Of a DNA stretch of 64,000 bases, positions 1-15,400 are shown piece after piece; the stretch's first letter is position 1, and every line of letters begins with the position of its first letter. Origin of the DNA: Enoplolaimus lenunculus (taxonomy: Eukaryota; Nematoda; Enoplea; Enoplida; Thoracostomopsidae). Both the position numbers and the translations under genes were made by a program. Under the pieces are notes generated by a model, which worked only from the letters and a program-made list of their open reading frames with translations, made no database searches and was not told the origin of the DNA. The stretch lies in NCBI GenBank assembly GCA_030248215.1, contig JASANG010000330.1, forward strand, positions 18,501 through 82,500. The letters run 5' to 3'.

Positions 1-442
1 CCATGTGATAGCCTTGACTTATAAGAGATTGTGTGGCATCGTTGGCGTAAACAAAATTATTGAAAACTCTCATTCCGTCATATTCACACTTTGTTTTCTA
101 GCAGCCAGAGGCAATCTTTGAACGACTCATTCACAAACGTGTATGTGTCAACAATCGTGTATATTATAAAGCTTCGAGTCAGCGTATATCTGTTTTATTG
201 AGGAAAATTACCTCGTGTAAAGTTAAAAAATTCTTCAGTCTGGTTTGCACGGGATGAAAAACAACACTATAGCTTTGAGTTAGGGTTGTACTGAGAGTGT
301 TTTGAAACAGTGGAATTTGTCCCGAGCCTGTTCGCAGTGAATGGGTGCAGTAACCAAGCGCCCATCCCTGGAGCCGGATACAGGTACAACCTGATATACG
401 ATCGCACGATGGTTTTTTGAATATTTCGTAATGATATTTAAG
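1..442. other. Left-edge segment, no exon recognised
   Basis: This stretch precedes the first recognisable BAZ1-like exon and is presumably intronic. The next exon begins with the third base of a codon, so an upstream exon ending in phase 2 must exist, but I could not find it here. The open frame on the minus strand at 280-534 overlaps the plus-strand exon at 443-551 and is judged a shadow. Confidence 0.4.
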
Positions 443-3400
443 GGCTTATATGACTGAAGACGAACGAAAAGAGTATTTACGTCAAAAAGCAATCGATCGT
501 AAAAAGATGGCGTCGAGTAAAATATCGAGTTCAAAATTGATTGAGAAATTGGTTAGTTGGGGCTTAAAATTTCTGCTGTGGTTTGCTTAGTCGGGGAAAG
601 TTTGTTTGTTTGATTCGAATGTGGCAATAATATGATCATTGTTTTCGCTGAAAGCTATTGTAAGTCGTTTAATATTTCGCATGCTTGCTTGTAACAACTA
701 ATAAATAGAATGGTAATTTAAATGAATTATTATGTTCAGCGATTCGAAGATACTGAAATTGTTGATGCTTCTACACTTCCTTTACCGACCCTGGTGAACA
801 CTCCAAACGGGTTTCCGAATGAACTGTTAGGCAACGTATTAATGATCAGCGAATTTTGTGCGGCGTTTGCAAAATTGGTTATCCCACTAGAAGAGAAAAT
901 GGAAATTTCGGCAGGTTAGTAGTTTTTATTCTTCACTTTTAATCTATGAATGAAATGGTAATATCGGCACTTTTCGTGAGTATAGATATCGGTATTAGCG
1001 CTGCATAAAATTTCGATTCTTTGCCGATGCTTTTTGCTTTAAACATTGAGCTGGAAAGCTATCAGTTTCACATGTTCGCGTATATCAAGAAACTGTTATG
1101 TCTTATTTTTGATTAAAAAATTAATGAAATGAACCGTTGGCCCGTTTATGGTTTTTAGAGTTTAAGTCTTAAGGCTTATAACGATGTAATGTAGTAGTCG
1201 TATTAATTCTATAAACATTGTGTATTAAAATTGAATCGGTATTAGCATCGCCAAAATGTTTGGTGTCGGCACATCACTAGTTCGTTGACGTGTAGCATAC
1301 GTTGACAGTCTTGAATCTTTTGTAGGGACGTGATATTTCAATCTGTTTTAACAGATATTGGGTAGAATTCTGGAACAAGATTGCCAACGAGTAGTATTGA
1401 TGTCGGAAGTGTAATCGCAGAAAATTGGCTCTCTTGATTTCACATAGTTACGTAGTTTTTATTTTTCGTTTCAGATAAGATGCTGGACGCCTTGAGCGAC
1501 CCGAGCGACGGATGTCCATTTCTAATGAAGTTAATGGTGTTATTACTTCAAACGCTCCTTCAAGATGAAATAACCGAGGTTAGTTTTTTCAAAAATGTGT
1601 TATTAATATGGTGACGCTACTGACCGTCACCATTCGTCAACATGGGGCGTACTTGGCAAATTGTTTTCTGGTGCCTTGTGACAATGTGTACGATACTGCA
1701 CTATAACGGAAGGCGCTGCACGACAACCTCGCTAATCCGTGCTTGGACAACCTGGATCCTGGACTACGTAAACCGAGGAATATTACTGGCTCGCTGTATT
1801 GTTGAGCCTGGAAACGGGAAAGTTTGTCTTAAAATTTAATATATTGGCACGGTAGGTTAGGGTATGAACTGTGTACAATTTAATTTTTGTAAAATGTTCG
1901 AAAATAAGTTAATTTACGTATATGTTTAGCTGCTTGTATTATTGTAGAATTATGCAGAACTCGATATGAAATTGAGTGAAATCCCAGTGAATGAAATATC
2001 GGCTGCAGAAATTGCACGGTTGTGCTTGCTACATCGCGACGTTGGAGACGATGACACAGTCGACGATGACTCATTTGAATCGACCGATGTGGTAAGTGAG
2101 AAAGTGGCTAAGTGCCCATTCGCAGTAATGGATGGTCATAACGGGGGAAGTATAAGTTATTAGTTACAATGTAATGTGGTGGATAAACTTGTAAAGTGTG
2201 TTTATAATGTTATACCACCGATCAAGCATGGATAAATAGGATTTTTCTTAAACATTTATTTTATAGATTAATATTGCACCCCAACCGCTTAAAATTTTCC
2301 CTTGTTACAAGCCTTGGGACCGTCGGGACCCAGAGAATGTGTAGGATGGTAAAACACCGGAAACAAAATTAGAAAGAAATTTTTTAATAATGTTCAAGTT
2401 GAATTTTTGACTATTTGTTTATTTTCGAAACGGTCGGTAAAATCAGTCGTGGCGCTGGTGAAATCTAAGAATGAACTCTTATTTCATAGAAATTTGTCAA
2501 AATAGTAAGTTGGAGTTTACCGCATCAATATACACTGTCGAGCGCAGCATGGCACGTAGCTTACTGCCAAATTTCCTCAAGAGAGAGCCATATAAGAGCA
2601 ACTGTTTAAAGTCGTGAATGTTCGCAAAGCCGAAAATTCTCTCACACAAGTACATTTTGATTTAAAAACCCAAATTATACTTACGGTTTAGTCCGTTGTT
2701 CAACAAATTTTATGTCACAGTATTCAAATATCATTACGTGCTTTAGTATAATTTTTAAAATGCGGGCAGACAAGCATGGCGCGACCTGATATCCGGTTCC
2801 GGTTTAATGTCCGGCAAAAATCGATATTTGTATCCGGTTATAAAACAACTTTAAATCAAGTGTATACTGTGGTGGTCCCGAATTTTAAAAACTGCTTTTT
2901 AAGTGCTAGCATTTCTGGGTTAGTTGAAAAGTTCGAGTTTTGATACACTGCAGTTAAAATGAAAATTCAAGTTAACAATTAATTCTATTGCAGCGAAGAT
3001 ATACTACGGCGTGGGTCAAATAGTTCAAAACCAGCGCACAAATGTAGATGCTATATCCGGTTCCGGTAAAAGTCACTATGCGGTACCGGCATCCGGGAAA
3101 TTAATATTCGGTCGCACCCTGCGGGTAATTAGCTACACATATGTTACATGTCTTGTATTGAACAAATTAAATGCCGTGGCGATTTTCAGTATATATCTGT
3201 TATAGAACCGAGCCTTGTTGGAAGAACTGGCAACGTGTGAGTTTTACGAACTGAACCCTGAATTAAAGTTGGACGTGTTCAAGTATCTTATCGATCGTAT
3301 ACTTTCAACGTACAGCATTGTTGAATATCAAGATGAACGACAAAAAGAACTCAGCGAGTTGTAGTATGTTTGCTGTTTTACTAACCGGATATAAAAACAT

Positions 3401-6400
3401 AATTTTAGCAAAAACAAAACCTAAAATCACGCTAGCAAATTTAGTATTACTATGCTGATGCCGTTTTTTTGTAAATGTGGAGGAATGGTTGTGCTACTCT
3501 GCAACGTAATGCTCAACTTTTGAATTCTGCACAACCTTTTTTGGTTTAAACATTGTTTCATATTGCAAGCCTGAAAGTGAATTTAGCTCTAATTGCCCGC
3601 TGCGTAGTGTGATGTGTAATGCAATTTTTCAAAAACTCTGTTGTGAACGAATAGAATCTTCCTTTTTGACGAATCGAAATCTGCAAAGGTTGAAACTGAT
3701 GGTTACTTAAGTAAACAGTAAAAAACTGATGACAATGTGTGATATTTAGCAAAGAACGTGTTGAAATGCAGAAACAAAAGAATAAAGAACTCCAGAAAGA
3801 AAAAGAAGAACGGAAGGTTAGCTGTGATCACAGGTCGACCGAATATTAATTTTACCGGAACCGGAATTAATTGTTGATTTGTACTTTAGATTTCATGTTC
3901 CAGTATTTCCTCACATGAAAAGCTTTTTATTATATTCTGGACCACAGCCGCTTATACCAGATATCGAAACTGTATAATAATGCCGATTTTTACTGGATAT
4001 TATACAAGATCTGGACATCCGATTGTTCCCTGGCTGTGATATATTGCAGTTTGTTAATATTTTTGATAAATGAGAGTGTTTTAATTGGCTTTGTCTTGAT
4101 TAATTTTTGTATCGTATGTAGTTCAGTGTCCATATTCTTAAATGTTTGTAGCACCAATCACTAGCAGTTTTTGATGGGCATCGTGAGCTAAGAAACTGAT
4201 CGCTCTGATTAAAAATTTATCAAAATTTTCAGGGTCCCCGGGCGTTAGGAAAAACTGAATTTGCATGGTCCGAACAGAACCTGCCATCAAACCGCAACTG
4301 GAACCTGTTGAACGGGAATAGGAGCCGGGGCAAAATTTTCGCCTTCAGAAATCGGGAGAGCTATAAAAAGCAAGTTGCTGAGCTAAAATATATGGTACAA
4401 TGCCAGGGACAATTTTTGGGCATCAAAGAGAAATTTGCGCCGGGACTCAGATTTTTGCAATTGCTTAGTTCTACGTAGTTGTTCAGATCAGCGGATGACA
4501 CAGTTTGCTTGTTTGAAAATCTATTTCTAGCCGGCGATACGTGCTACAAACGGCTGAGAATACGCCTCCTAGTCGCAGTTGTGTAATGTAAAGTTAAAAA
4601 TTGTAGTCACTATATGTTTGAGATGTGGAAAGTACAGGGTTAAATATAATGTCTGGAAATTTCGTGATTTCGTTTTCAACTCTAGGATCATTTTCGTTTC
4701 ATGTTGTTTTAGAAGGCTGATAGTAAAGGCAGTCAAGGTGAGTTTAGCGTTATGCGAAAGTTTCTTCTGGTGAACTCAATTGAAGTGCTTATAGTAGATT
4801 ATTGTCGACCTTTTTGGTCTGGTCCTCGCGAACGCAATGTTATTTTGTGTAATCATGATTATATGGCATTATGGAGTACTTGTCCGTTTTATGTTCAAGA
4901 AACTCAAGTTGTTTAAATTTCAAAACGTAGTAATAGTAGGACTGCACAAGGTACAATGAATGTTCAAAGGGTAAACGTATCGCATTTATTGATGCAGGTT
5001 TACGTTTTTACTTGCTGCAGGTTCACTGATTGAGATATTTGGCAGTAGTTAACATTGTCGGGCGGTTGTAACACAGCGAACTTAAGTCAATTCAATATGG
5101 ACGGCACTCTGGCGAACACCTTCTGAAGTTCTTGGTTACTAAAGCAAGTACAAACTCTCCTATTCTCCCCGTAAAAAAACTTGCACAATACGCACTACGA
5201 TTCAGCCAAAGTCAATATTCCCGCGCCCAAAATAGAATACGTAACAGTTCAGAAATCTTAGTAGATGACGGTCGTATTAACTCAATTAATACGTACTACC
5301 AAGAGTGAATGATCACTCTTTTAACAAGAGTGCAACTGGGTACATTCTGTGTATTAAAGAATGTACCCGGCACGCGTTGCGTTTTTCCCTTCCCCCATCA
5401 TTTGGGGGGTGTTGAAACCTTGAACGCAGGCAAATACTGTTGCGATACACAGTGCAAACCTTCTCCGGTTATATTCTTGAATTAAGTTTAGCTGAGTTCT
5501 GTGGGCAGTTGACCCCCTAAATAAGGGGGGGTATGGGCAAAACGCAACGCGCGGTGGTACTTTTTATGCCACGCGTATTTTTGGAAGTTGCATCCTCTTA
5601 TTATTGACTCTTGGTACTACTGACATCCTAAAATAGGCTTCCTTACGGACCGAAGTCATATGTGTGCACAATAAACTCTACCCACCAATTTCACCAACAG
5701 ACTGCTTGGCTAACAATTACTGTGCCTCGGACTATTAATCACAAGCTATTTTTACACAAAATTCTATTTACGCCTAATTTTACCCAAAAACATAACCTAA
5801 GATAGGCAGGAAAATTTCCTACATACTGCAGGCTTCTAACAATACCGTCAAAATATCCTCTGCGCGCACTTATGTATTCTCTAAATGCGACTTCGCGCGC
5901 AAAATTTACGAACAGTGGACCACAAGCACCGCGGTAAGTAAAGAGGTAATTCATGTAGCTCACAAGCCGCACACGTCGCAGAAAACTGTGCAGCTATTCG
6001 CTCCCGCACAATTCTGAGCAGCCCCCATTGCTAGCTGACAGTCCTTTTATACCCCTGACTTGAAAGGTCACTAAAAATTCGTAGAAACACTTGTGATTGT
6101 TCAGTAAAATTTTAAATTTTTAAAATTTGTAGTTTTTCAAACACAAATTCAAAATGTACAACTTTTATGTTTGGCCCGACTTAACCAGTTTTTCAACTAA
6201 AATTTAAACTTTGAAAAGTGATATGAAGTTCAAAGTATGCAGTTTTGACCGAAATCCTTGAATTTTGAAAACCATGATCATTCCAACAGCGCAAAAAGTC
6301 AAAATATCGTCTGTTTTGTCCAAATTCTACAAAATTCAAAACAAAATTTTATCTTATAATTTTAAAGAATTCCTTGAATCCCATGTTTTGGCTTCCCCGG

Positions 6401-9400
6401 TCGTTTCAAAAGCTTTCTAATTCGCAAAATTGTCGTACCTTAACTTCTTAAAAAGGGGCTACTCGACCGCATTCTGGACTTAAACTATTATTTTAGATTA
6501 CAAACTATTAAATTCCGGTATCAAAATGCACAATACACACTTAGAAAGCATACTCAAATTGCAAAACCTGAATCGCATATCTCAAATGCACCACACAGAT
6601 TCCTGCACCGGTTGCACTCTATCATACGTAAGTGGCATATGTGTAGGCCTACACAAACACATATAATTAACGCTAAATAATACTTATGTACCAGGTTAAT
6701 TCATGGAAGGGGGGAGGTGTTATTAAAAATCCAGAGTAAACTTTCAGTAATCAAATAATACCAATGGCTGAATTTTCGTGCATGGAAATTTATACGCGAC
6801 CGTACAACTTTTGCATAATATTCCTTGGATTACGTGTTAAAATCCCCTCGTCTTGTACGACTTAAATAAGTCAACACGCTTGATACTTTGGGCCTAGCAC
6901 CTACCAGGTAACACCGCACGAAAATCCGCTATAATTCATCTGTAATACACTACGTTGCATGCAGTTAGGCAAAACCTTCATACAATATTTTGCCTATTAC
7001 AACTAGGGATGTGCCGATACCAAAATTTTTTTGGCCGATGCCGATACCGCTGCCGATTCTTATTTTGAAATTTTGCCGATGCCGATCCAACATTAGTACG
7101 CCATGCTTAACAGATAAGATACTACATTACATCATTATATGAAGACTTAAACCCTAACCATCATAAACGATTATAATTTTAGACGAACAGCTCATTTCAG
7201 TTAATTTTTTCAAGCACAAACGCAAGAAAGATATCAGTTTCCCTGACCGGACACAATGATATGTGCCCAGAAATGAAATTGATAGCATTCAAACTGACAG
7301 TTGTGTGCAAAAAGTATCGGCAAAGAATCGGCTATTTTTTGCAGTGCCGATGCCGATACTCTCGAGAACTGCCAATTAGTCAGCACAGTCCTAATTACAA
7401 TATCTCAAAAGGGATGTAAGCTGCACATGTCCTCCCCTAACTACAGCAATGACTATATAATACATTGCGCGCCTACAGAACACTGAACTGTACCCGAACT
7501 CATACACGTAAACCATAGTTAAAATACATATTTTGCATGTATATACGCTCCTAATGAATGTATACAGCTATAGATTTTCACATAAGAAAAAACATTTAAA
7601 ATCAAAATGTTTTAGGAAGAGGGAAACATCCGAACACGAAAAAAATAGTTATTTCGCACGTTAAAACGAATATGATGGTGCGTAGCTTAAAAATAGAGTT
7701 CAGAATTGCAACCGTCCGAAATATGTGGTCGGGGGCAGGGGTAATAATTAGAATGACTGTTATCTTAGTTTAGATATGTTTCAGATATTAGAAAAACCAT
7801 GGGTGGTGGTGGTGGTGGCGTAGACGCTGCTAGCGAAAATGTGTCGCAAACAAGTGATGCTACAAGTAGCGTTGGGAATGCAGAAACCGAACCTGGGACA
7901 GATTTGCCTTCAGCCGCTGTGGATGAAGTATCTGACTTAGCATCGGTGGTTAAGCGGCGCCGGTTGAATTTGGTCCAAGAGAAGCAGAGACGAGAAGAAG
8001 AGGAACGATTACGGAAAGAACAGTGAGTTCACAGCGAAGTAAGGTTTAGATTTAATTTGATTAACAAGGGTTGGTAATTTCTGGTGATGGCGTTTTAATA
8101 ACAGTAAGTCTTTCTCTTAGTGACAGGGACAGGCGGGGTCGCGTTGAAAATGATTTTCTAATGGTTGAAACTCCAAGTTTTGGTTATGGTTGACGGTGTT
8201 TGTCGGTGGTAGTAAGTATAACTTGTTTCTTTGTTTTTGTTTAGTAAGGCGATTGTTTATTTTAGGAGAGAAAGGGAATGTGCGGAACAAGAACGACAAT
8301 ATCGTTATGAAACGATGGAAAAACGGTACCAGGTATGGAAGGCATTACACGATTTATTTGCTAAATTTATTTCTGATTCGGTTAGTTTCTTGATATTCAT
8401 ATATCTGCATCCAATGATTGTGTTGTGAATGCGTTTGCCACGGTCGGTAATTTGTCTACGATATTGTTGTTTTATAGAAAGGTGTTGAACAAGCAAGAAA
8501 CGTGCTTCGTCTCCAACCGATTGGCATGGATCGCAATCATTCCCGTTATTGGCTGTTTTCAACTGCGTCGCCAGGGATATATGTTGAAAAGGTATGTTAT
8601 GTAAATTTGGGTATTTAGCATTATTTTGATACTATGTTCCGTTTGTTTTACGCATGTATATCTAAACTACTATGGAATAGATATACTTTTATCTCTCGTA
8701 AAAAGCGGCTGTGATCTGACATACACGAAGTATTTTGAAGGGACTTTCTGGTTGGGGTGTTAAATTTTAGGAATTTAAAACACACTGGCGCATTGTAATA
8801 GTCAAAAGTGTTGCAATCGAACGTCATACAAACTCATTTTCTTACCATATCGCGTAGCCGGCTCACGACTAATGTAGCGAAATTTAATTGTTATATCAAA
8901 TTTTAAAGCCATTTATTAATTTTAGGGCTGGATCCCTCGAGACATTGACTATCACGTTGATTGCCCGCCTGATAGTGATGTTGAAGACGATGTGGACGAT
9001 AAGAAAAATGAGACAAATGAAATGGAAACTGTTCAAAGTGAAACAGTCAAAGAAGACAAAGATCATCCTATCGTAGAAAAGAGCAAGCCTCTTATGAAGG
9101 GTTCAGAAATTGAAACGAAATCTCCACAGAACAAATTAGAAACCGTGAGACGATTTTCGTGTGGTACCGCTGGGAATACGGAAACAACGTGAGTGTATGG
9201 CGTAGTCAGGATTCATTTTCTGCAATCACTTGGTTATAGTAGCGATTACGAGAAATGTATCTATGTTATATTGGAATTAGAACAGATATCCAAACTGAAG
9301 ACGAGCAACATGCATGTTTTAACTTATGTGGAAAAGTTTGGTACGTTAAAAATTTGATTTGAACTCCAAAAATTCCGCTAAATAAACAGCTCAGCGCTGT

Positions 9401-12400
9401 TCTTAGAATCGATGTATTTACCTAACACTGAATATTTAATTTAGTTTCAGATTTCCGCAACCAGGTCAAAATTTGTGGTTTCACTATACAACAATTGAAG
9501 AAGTTGACTGTCTGGTACAGTCGCTACGTGCGCACGGCATACGAGAAGCGCCGCTTAAAACTGAGCTTCGGAAAAGAATTGAGAGCATCAAAAAGACGAT
9601 GTCAGTAAATATCAAATCTCCAAAATATTATGTTATTAATACTTAATAATGTTTCGAAACATATTTTGTTCCGGTTCAGTTGGGCTACAATGTAAAGTTT
9701 TTAACAAATCAAGCCTGGGTGATGTTATTTTAATTTAATTTTCCAATTAATTTCAAACTAGTACACGTAGTTGCACACATGTGTAACTGAACTAAGGCTT
9801 CTGTCGGCCCGAGGCTAATTTGTTGTCTGAGCCCCTCGTATAAGAGATTAAAAAACTGCTTATTGGAAAACTGTAGTACTTTGCAGATGATATAAAAAAC
9901 ACATGCCAAACAATGGGTATTAACAATGCATACAATATAACAGATCCGAAACAACAGGTATTCTCAACGCATACAATCCGAATTTGCATACGTAACGTAA
10001 ACAACAATCTGTTGGAACGCTGCCCAAAATACGTATGTGGGGCGTTCTAGCTTTAATATATAGATTTCCCAACACAGCCATTATTCTTGTTTGTTTATCA
10101 GAATGAAAACAATGAAAACTAAAGAAGCCAATCGGGAAACGAATGAACAAGATAACAACGAAAAAGGAAAAGCTAACGCCGCTACAGCAATGAAAACAAA
10201 GACAACGGAAGATGTGACAGCAGAACATTCAGTTGCTATTACTAGTGATTCGGAGGAGCATAGCTCGAAGTTAAAATTAAATGATGGGAAAAATGATATG
10301 ATTAACGTTGAAAACAAAAATGAAATTGGTGGCGAAAAAACAGAGGAAACACCGATCGAAAATCAAAACACGAAAGGGAACACAGTGTCTGAAGATGAAG
10401 CAGAATTAACAGAAAATGGAAGCATTGAGGATAAATTGAAAATCAAGGAACCATTGGAGAGAACACAGCAAGAGACTGTGATTAAACTTGTCCAACAGTC
10501 AAATCATATGGAATGTTTGGTCAAAGAATTGTTGAATACTGAAACAAAAATCAGGCAGGGTGGGCTCGGAGGCGTACCCGACTATCCAAAATGGAATCAG
10601 ATGCTGATAAATGCAGATTCAGTGTCCACGATTGTAAGTGTCATGCTGGTTTACTCCCCCACATAGTGTCTGTTTATAATTCTGCTAAACCTATGTTTAA
10701 ATCGAAGTCTAAGCCGTAACCTAAACCTAGTCCTAAAGCATATTTCATAAAACCAGTCATTGCGTATGTGTGCGGGACTTTTTATGGGGTTAATAAACAG
10801 GTACTGTCTGTAATTGTATACCCTGTGCTGTTGCTTTAGATGGTTGTTTGGAAATTTTTGTTGCCATGTGCGAGCGGTATGATGCATGAAGCACACAAGC
10901 TAATTAGGATTGTGCGTGTAGTGATTGGAAAAAACGACGTTATACTTGATACCAAAACAGAATACCGCAGCCGAATAATAGTATTTCAGCCGGAACTAGA
11001 TAAGCTGGCTTGTTTCATGGCGCAGTGGTTATTAGAGTCGATAAGAGTTGAAATACTCATTCATTGATATTGTTTACTGTCTTCTGGTATATCGCTGTAA
11101 GCTATCGTCATTACCATTTTTAGGCTGAATGCTTAATTCAAACGCAAGCGTACGTTGATCCGCGGTTTTTAGAAGGCATTTGGGGACTGAACTTTGCACA
11201 GAAGAAAAAATATCTTGAAGAGAAAAGTAAAAGCGAACAAGGTGGGCATTTTGGCAAGGATTTGGATGCAGCATCGACGTTCAACGCAGAGGAGGATGCC
11301 AAAGGTACGTGTTTTTGGTAGCAGTGTCGTTTAGTTGGCAATTAAATATAGGTCTGTTTTAAGAATATGGTTTCTTGAACTTGCACGTACATGCAGATTT
11401 TTCACATGCAGTTCAGGATGTAATCTATAATAAAGTCTATGAATTCAACATAATGTATCTAAAACAGTTTTTGAGGTTTTACTTTGTTCTCGGGTCCCCT
11501 ATTCTCAAATGTGTTTGGTATTTATTATCAGTTAGTGTTAGCAAGAGTGGACGATCACTCGTTACAAGAGTGTGCAGCTGGGTACATTCTGTGTATTAAA
11601 GAATGTACCCGGCACGCGTTGCGTTTTTGGCCTACCGCCCTCATTTTTTTTTGGGGGGGGGGTCAATTTACGTTCATTTTACACGTATCTCCGCCAGCCA
11701 ACACAGAAAATATAATCGAACCGCATTTTAGTATATACATTAGCACATGAATTTCAACATAGATGGAGATTTTGACCCCCCCAAATAGGGGGTAAGCCAA
11801 AAATGCAACGCGCGCTGGGTACATTTTTTTCTACATAGAGTGTACCCAGTTGCATACTCTTGTTAAAAGGTATCATGCACTCTTGATGTTAGTGATAGGT
11901 CTTGTAACTTTCAAACCAATGAATGATGGTTTTTGATTTGTGCTACTTCTGTACTAATTTTGAGATCAACACTCATGAGAGTTCGTTAGTTTCAATTTTA
12001 AAACCGTATTGCTAACTTGTGATAGGTGATATACGCGTTTGAGAATAAAGGTCTACAGGTCCACTGTCAGTCTAGATAGGAACCGGGACTTGAGACCTTT
12101 TAACTAAGAAGCTGGAAACGCGGGCGTACAGAGTGGGGATGGAACTGCAAGCCTGTGGATTTGTAAGCCAATGCTCTACCACATCGCCACACAGCCCGGT
12201 TCTCTAACTGCTTTTCTTGTCGACTGCATGTCAATACGCATGCTGCCGGCTAGCGTACAACACAATGTGCATTGTATATCTTGCATATTATGCAACAGGA
12301 CAAGCATGTCTCACATGCTTACACTCAAGTCTACAATCTGGCTTGTTACGAACTGTAATATCAACGCTGTCTGTAGTGTGCCTATCCTCTGTTAGTCATG

Positions 12401-15400
12401 GTCTGTCAAACAAGTTTAGTGAACTGCGCCGGTTATGAGTTTAAAAACTGTATACGTAATGAAGATGGTGAATATGAAAGTTACAGATTTCATCTTTTCT
12501 ACTGATAATAGTTCCTACACGGATTTGAGAGAATAGAGAACTCTTACCACCTTCTCAAAAATTAAAATGTTCATCGCAATTCTTCTATTGAAGAGAAACA
12601 ATCAAAACGCGAACAAAGAGTTGCTGCGTGGCAAAGGGAAGTACAATCAGCGCAAACTTGCTCTCGTCTTGCTGTGTTGTTGGGAATATTAGACGCATCG
12701 GTTACCTGGGATAAGTCTGTTGAGTATGCTGTAAGTAACAAGATTTAAAGCTTGAAAATGCGTGCAGTCGTGGTTGGTGGAGTGGTAACGGGGATTTCAA
12801 TTATTGTTACTTGCTTCATATTACAAGAAACCCAAAATCAGCAGAATAGAAAGCATTGTGTTTTCTGTTATATTCTTTAATGGGAAATGCATAGTTTTTA
12901 AAGTTTATATTTAAATTATTGTTAAGTCCAACGGAACCGGAACTTGATTTGAATTTATAGGAATTCTACCTGGAATCTGACTATGGGTGCTGCAACAAAA
13001 TCTTAAGTAGAAAAGTTAACCTTTATCGCTGAGAAAATATAGCTGAAGTTATGTATAGAAATTGCAAAGCGATTTAATTCGCCATTAAAATTATTTTTTC
13101 CAGAGGTGCAAGATTTGTCGACGCAAACGTGATGACGACAAATTGTTGCTGTGCGATGGATGTAATGCAGCTTTCCATATGTATTGTCTCCGGCCGCAGC
13201 TGTTGTACATTCCAAAAGGCAACTGGTTTTGCGTATCTTGTAAGGTATGTTCGCTTATGTTCTTTAAGCAAAGTACGTTATTTTTACAGTTACTTACTTC
13301 TCCATTCCCTCGAAACATTCTCAGTTCTCACCGCACACATTATTGTCTGTATTAATAGTGTCAGGCTTAGAGTTGAGCTTAAGTTTATTCTTTGGCTTAG
13401 GCTCAAACTTAGGCTTAAGAATATAAACGGTAGTGTAGGGGTAACTATTGCCATAGCGTTTTTGTCTAAGTTTACAGATATTGTCGCGTTACTAAGTTAT
13501 TTTCGTAAATTTAAAGTATCATAATATAAACCTTTTCCTTAGGATTTTTTGCTGAAAAGCTGAAATGTCCTTTATTTTTTACTGCAAAACCGTATTCGAT
13601 ATTGAGTGGCTGAATTCTTACCTTATTACGGCAGGCGTGATCGGAATATGCTTTGGTCTGTGTTAATTTAATGCGCCGTTATTATTTAAGCCGCTCACGC
13701 CGAGAAATCAAAATCGGCGCAAGAATTATCGTGAAGTCAATACTGAGGTAAGCGATATAGAGAGATTAACTTGTGATTAAACACTGGAAAGGCGTTGTGA
13801 CTTCACTGCATGTTGCTTTCTGAACCAAGCGCGTTTAATTGGTTAGGTTATTTTGTCTTTAAAGAATTATATCGATTGTCTAATAATGAACTATTGTCAC
13901 ATAAAACTTTTTTGTACATCTTCGTAAACGCGGTTGTGTTCAAAATTTTCTCAAACGTAGTCTTCGCAGTCAAATTTGAAACTCCTTTGGAAGTATTCAC
14001 AGCGTTATTCTACTGGTTTTATTATGAAATTCAAACTATACAGACTAGGTAAAACTTTCGCTATTCTGATCATTAAAATCGATTCAGACTTGAAAATTTT
14101 TTGTGCTATGTTTCTGCTAAAATTTGCACTCGGAAATTTTGTTCAAAAACCATTTGTCTGAGGATGACGACTAACCCGTGAAAAGTACTAGGGCCGGTCC
14201 ACCAAGTTTAAATCTAAGCTTGCCGTAAACATAAACGTAAGCCTCCCGGTTTCTAAGTCACTCGATCTTCGTTTGGGCAGGCCCCTATAACTAATATGCG
14301 CCGTTCCATATTATTTAGAGTGGTGAATCGGACGGAGAGAGTAGATCGGACCGCGATTCAGCTGCAAGTCATAGCAGTGCAAATAGTGAAAGCGAAAAAG
14401 AAGACACTCATGAGACAGAATGTGCTGTGTGTGGCGAGCAAGGGAATGAAATTGACGGATTAGTTCCGTGTGCAACATGTGACTCTGTATTTCATATCGC
14501 GTGTCATGAACCACCGCTAAGACATAGGCCTCGGTAAGCTGTTTGCGTTAATGTTGACTCGCAATCGTAGCTTATCGTTGATGTTTCGCTTTTTACCACT
14601 GCACACCCTGTCACCTTGAACGGAGGTCAGCCAAAACGCAACTGGTCTGGTTGCCGATTGGGTACATGTATTTCTAAACAGAATATACCCAGTTGTATAC
14701 TCTTGTATAAAAGAATGTTAAGAACCGCCTAACGAAGTTTTGTAATGTTATGCAGTTATTCAACTCAAGTCGTCTGGGAAACTGAGAATATAGTAAAATT
14801 ACAAATATCAGGATTGGTATGCGCTCAAAAATACCGATAGCCATACTACTATCCAGATCCTGATTTTATCGTACCAGTATCGTTATATCGGTTTAAGATT
14901 TATTTAGGTACATAGGAAATGGTGTATTGTAAGTTAGAAATGAGGATTGATATTGTGGTGAGGATCTGGGTAAGCAACAGGACAATAAACATTGCAAGTA
15001 TCTGCAGTACAGAGCAGGAAATGAAATTATGCAAAACTTTTATGCAGTGCACACTTGGTTGTTGACTTAATTGTTTTTATAGTGGACAGTGGATCTGTTG
15101 TCAGTGTATCACTGGTCGTAGAATAAAAAAACCTCGCCGAGCGGCGAAAAAGAAAACAAAAACGATATCAACATTGGAACGAAAAGGTACGTTGGCTCCT
15201 TTGTCTTTGTCTGAGTGAAATAACGCTCTATCATTGCGAGATTTAGTTTTTCGTCCATAGTCGATGGATGTGTGTTAAACAACCGAATGAGAGTCTCGTT
15301 CGAATCCGTTATTGGATTCGACTTTGTCGCCAACCTTTTTTTCTGTCAAGCAAAAAATTTATTAAGAATGGTTCTTGCGTTAATTTTTACATCACAGTGT

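Larger units (their letters stand above)
3817..7768. other. Large intron of the BAZ1B-like gene, filled with repeats
   Basis: At about 4 kb this is the longest intron of the gene. It holds the elements at 3828-4043, 5296-5627 and 7004-7392. I saw no exon-like segment in the stretches between them, but a short exon could be hidden here because the acceptor of the exon ending at 8022 is ambiguous. Confidence 0.5.

Noticed and set aside
9730-10317. Minus-strand frames of 71-102 codons
   Set aside because: They partly overlap the plus-strand BAZ1B exon at 10102-10633, and the rest is intron; no family resemblance.
10840-11067. Plus-strand 75-codon frame following an acceptor-like sequence
   Set aside because: Direct splicing from 10633 to 11124 restores the family sequence without a gap, so this is taken as intron.
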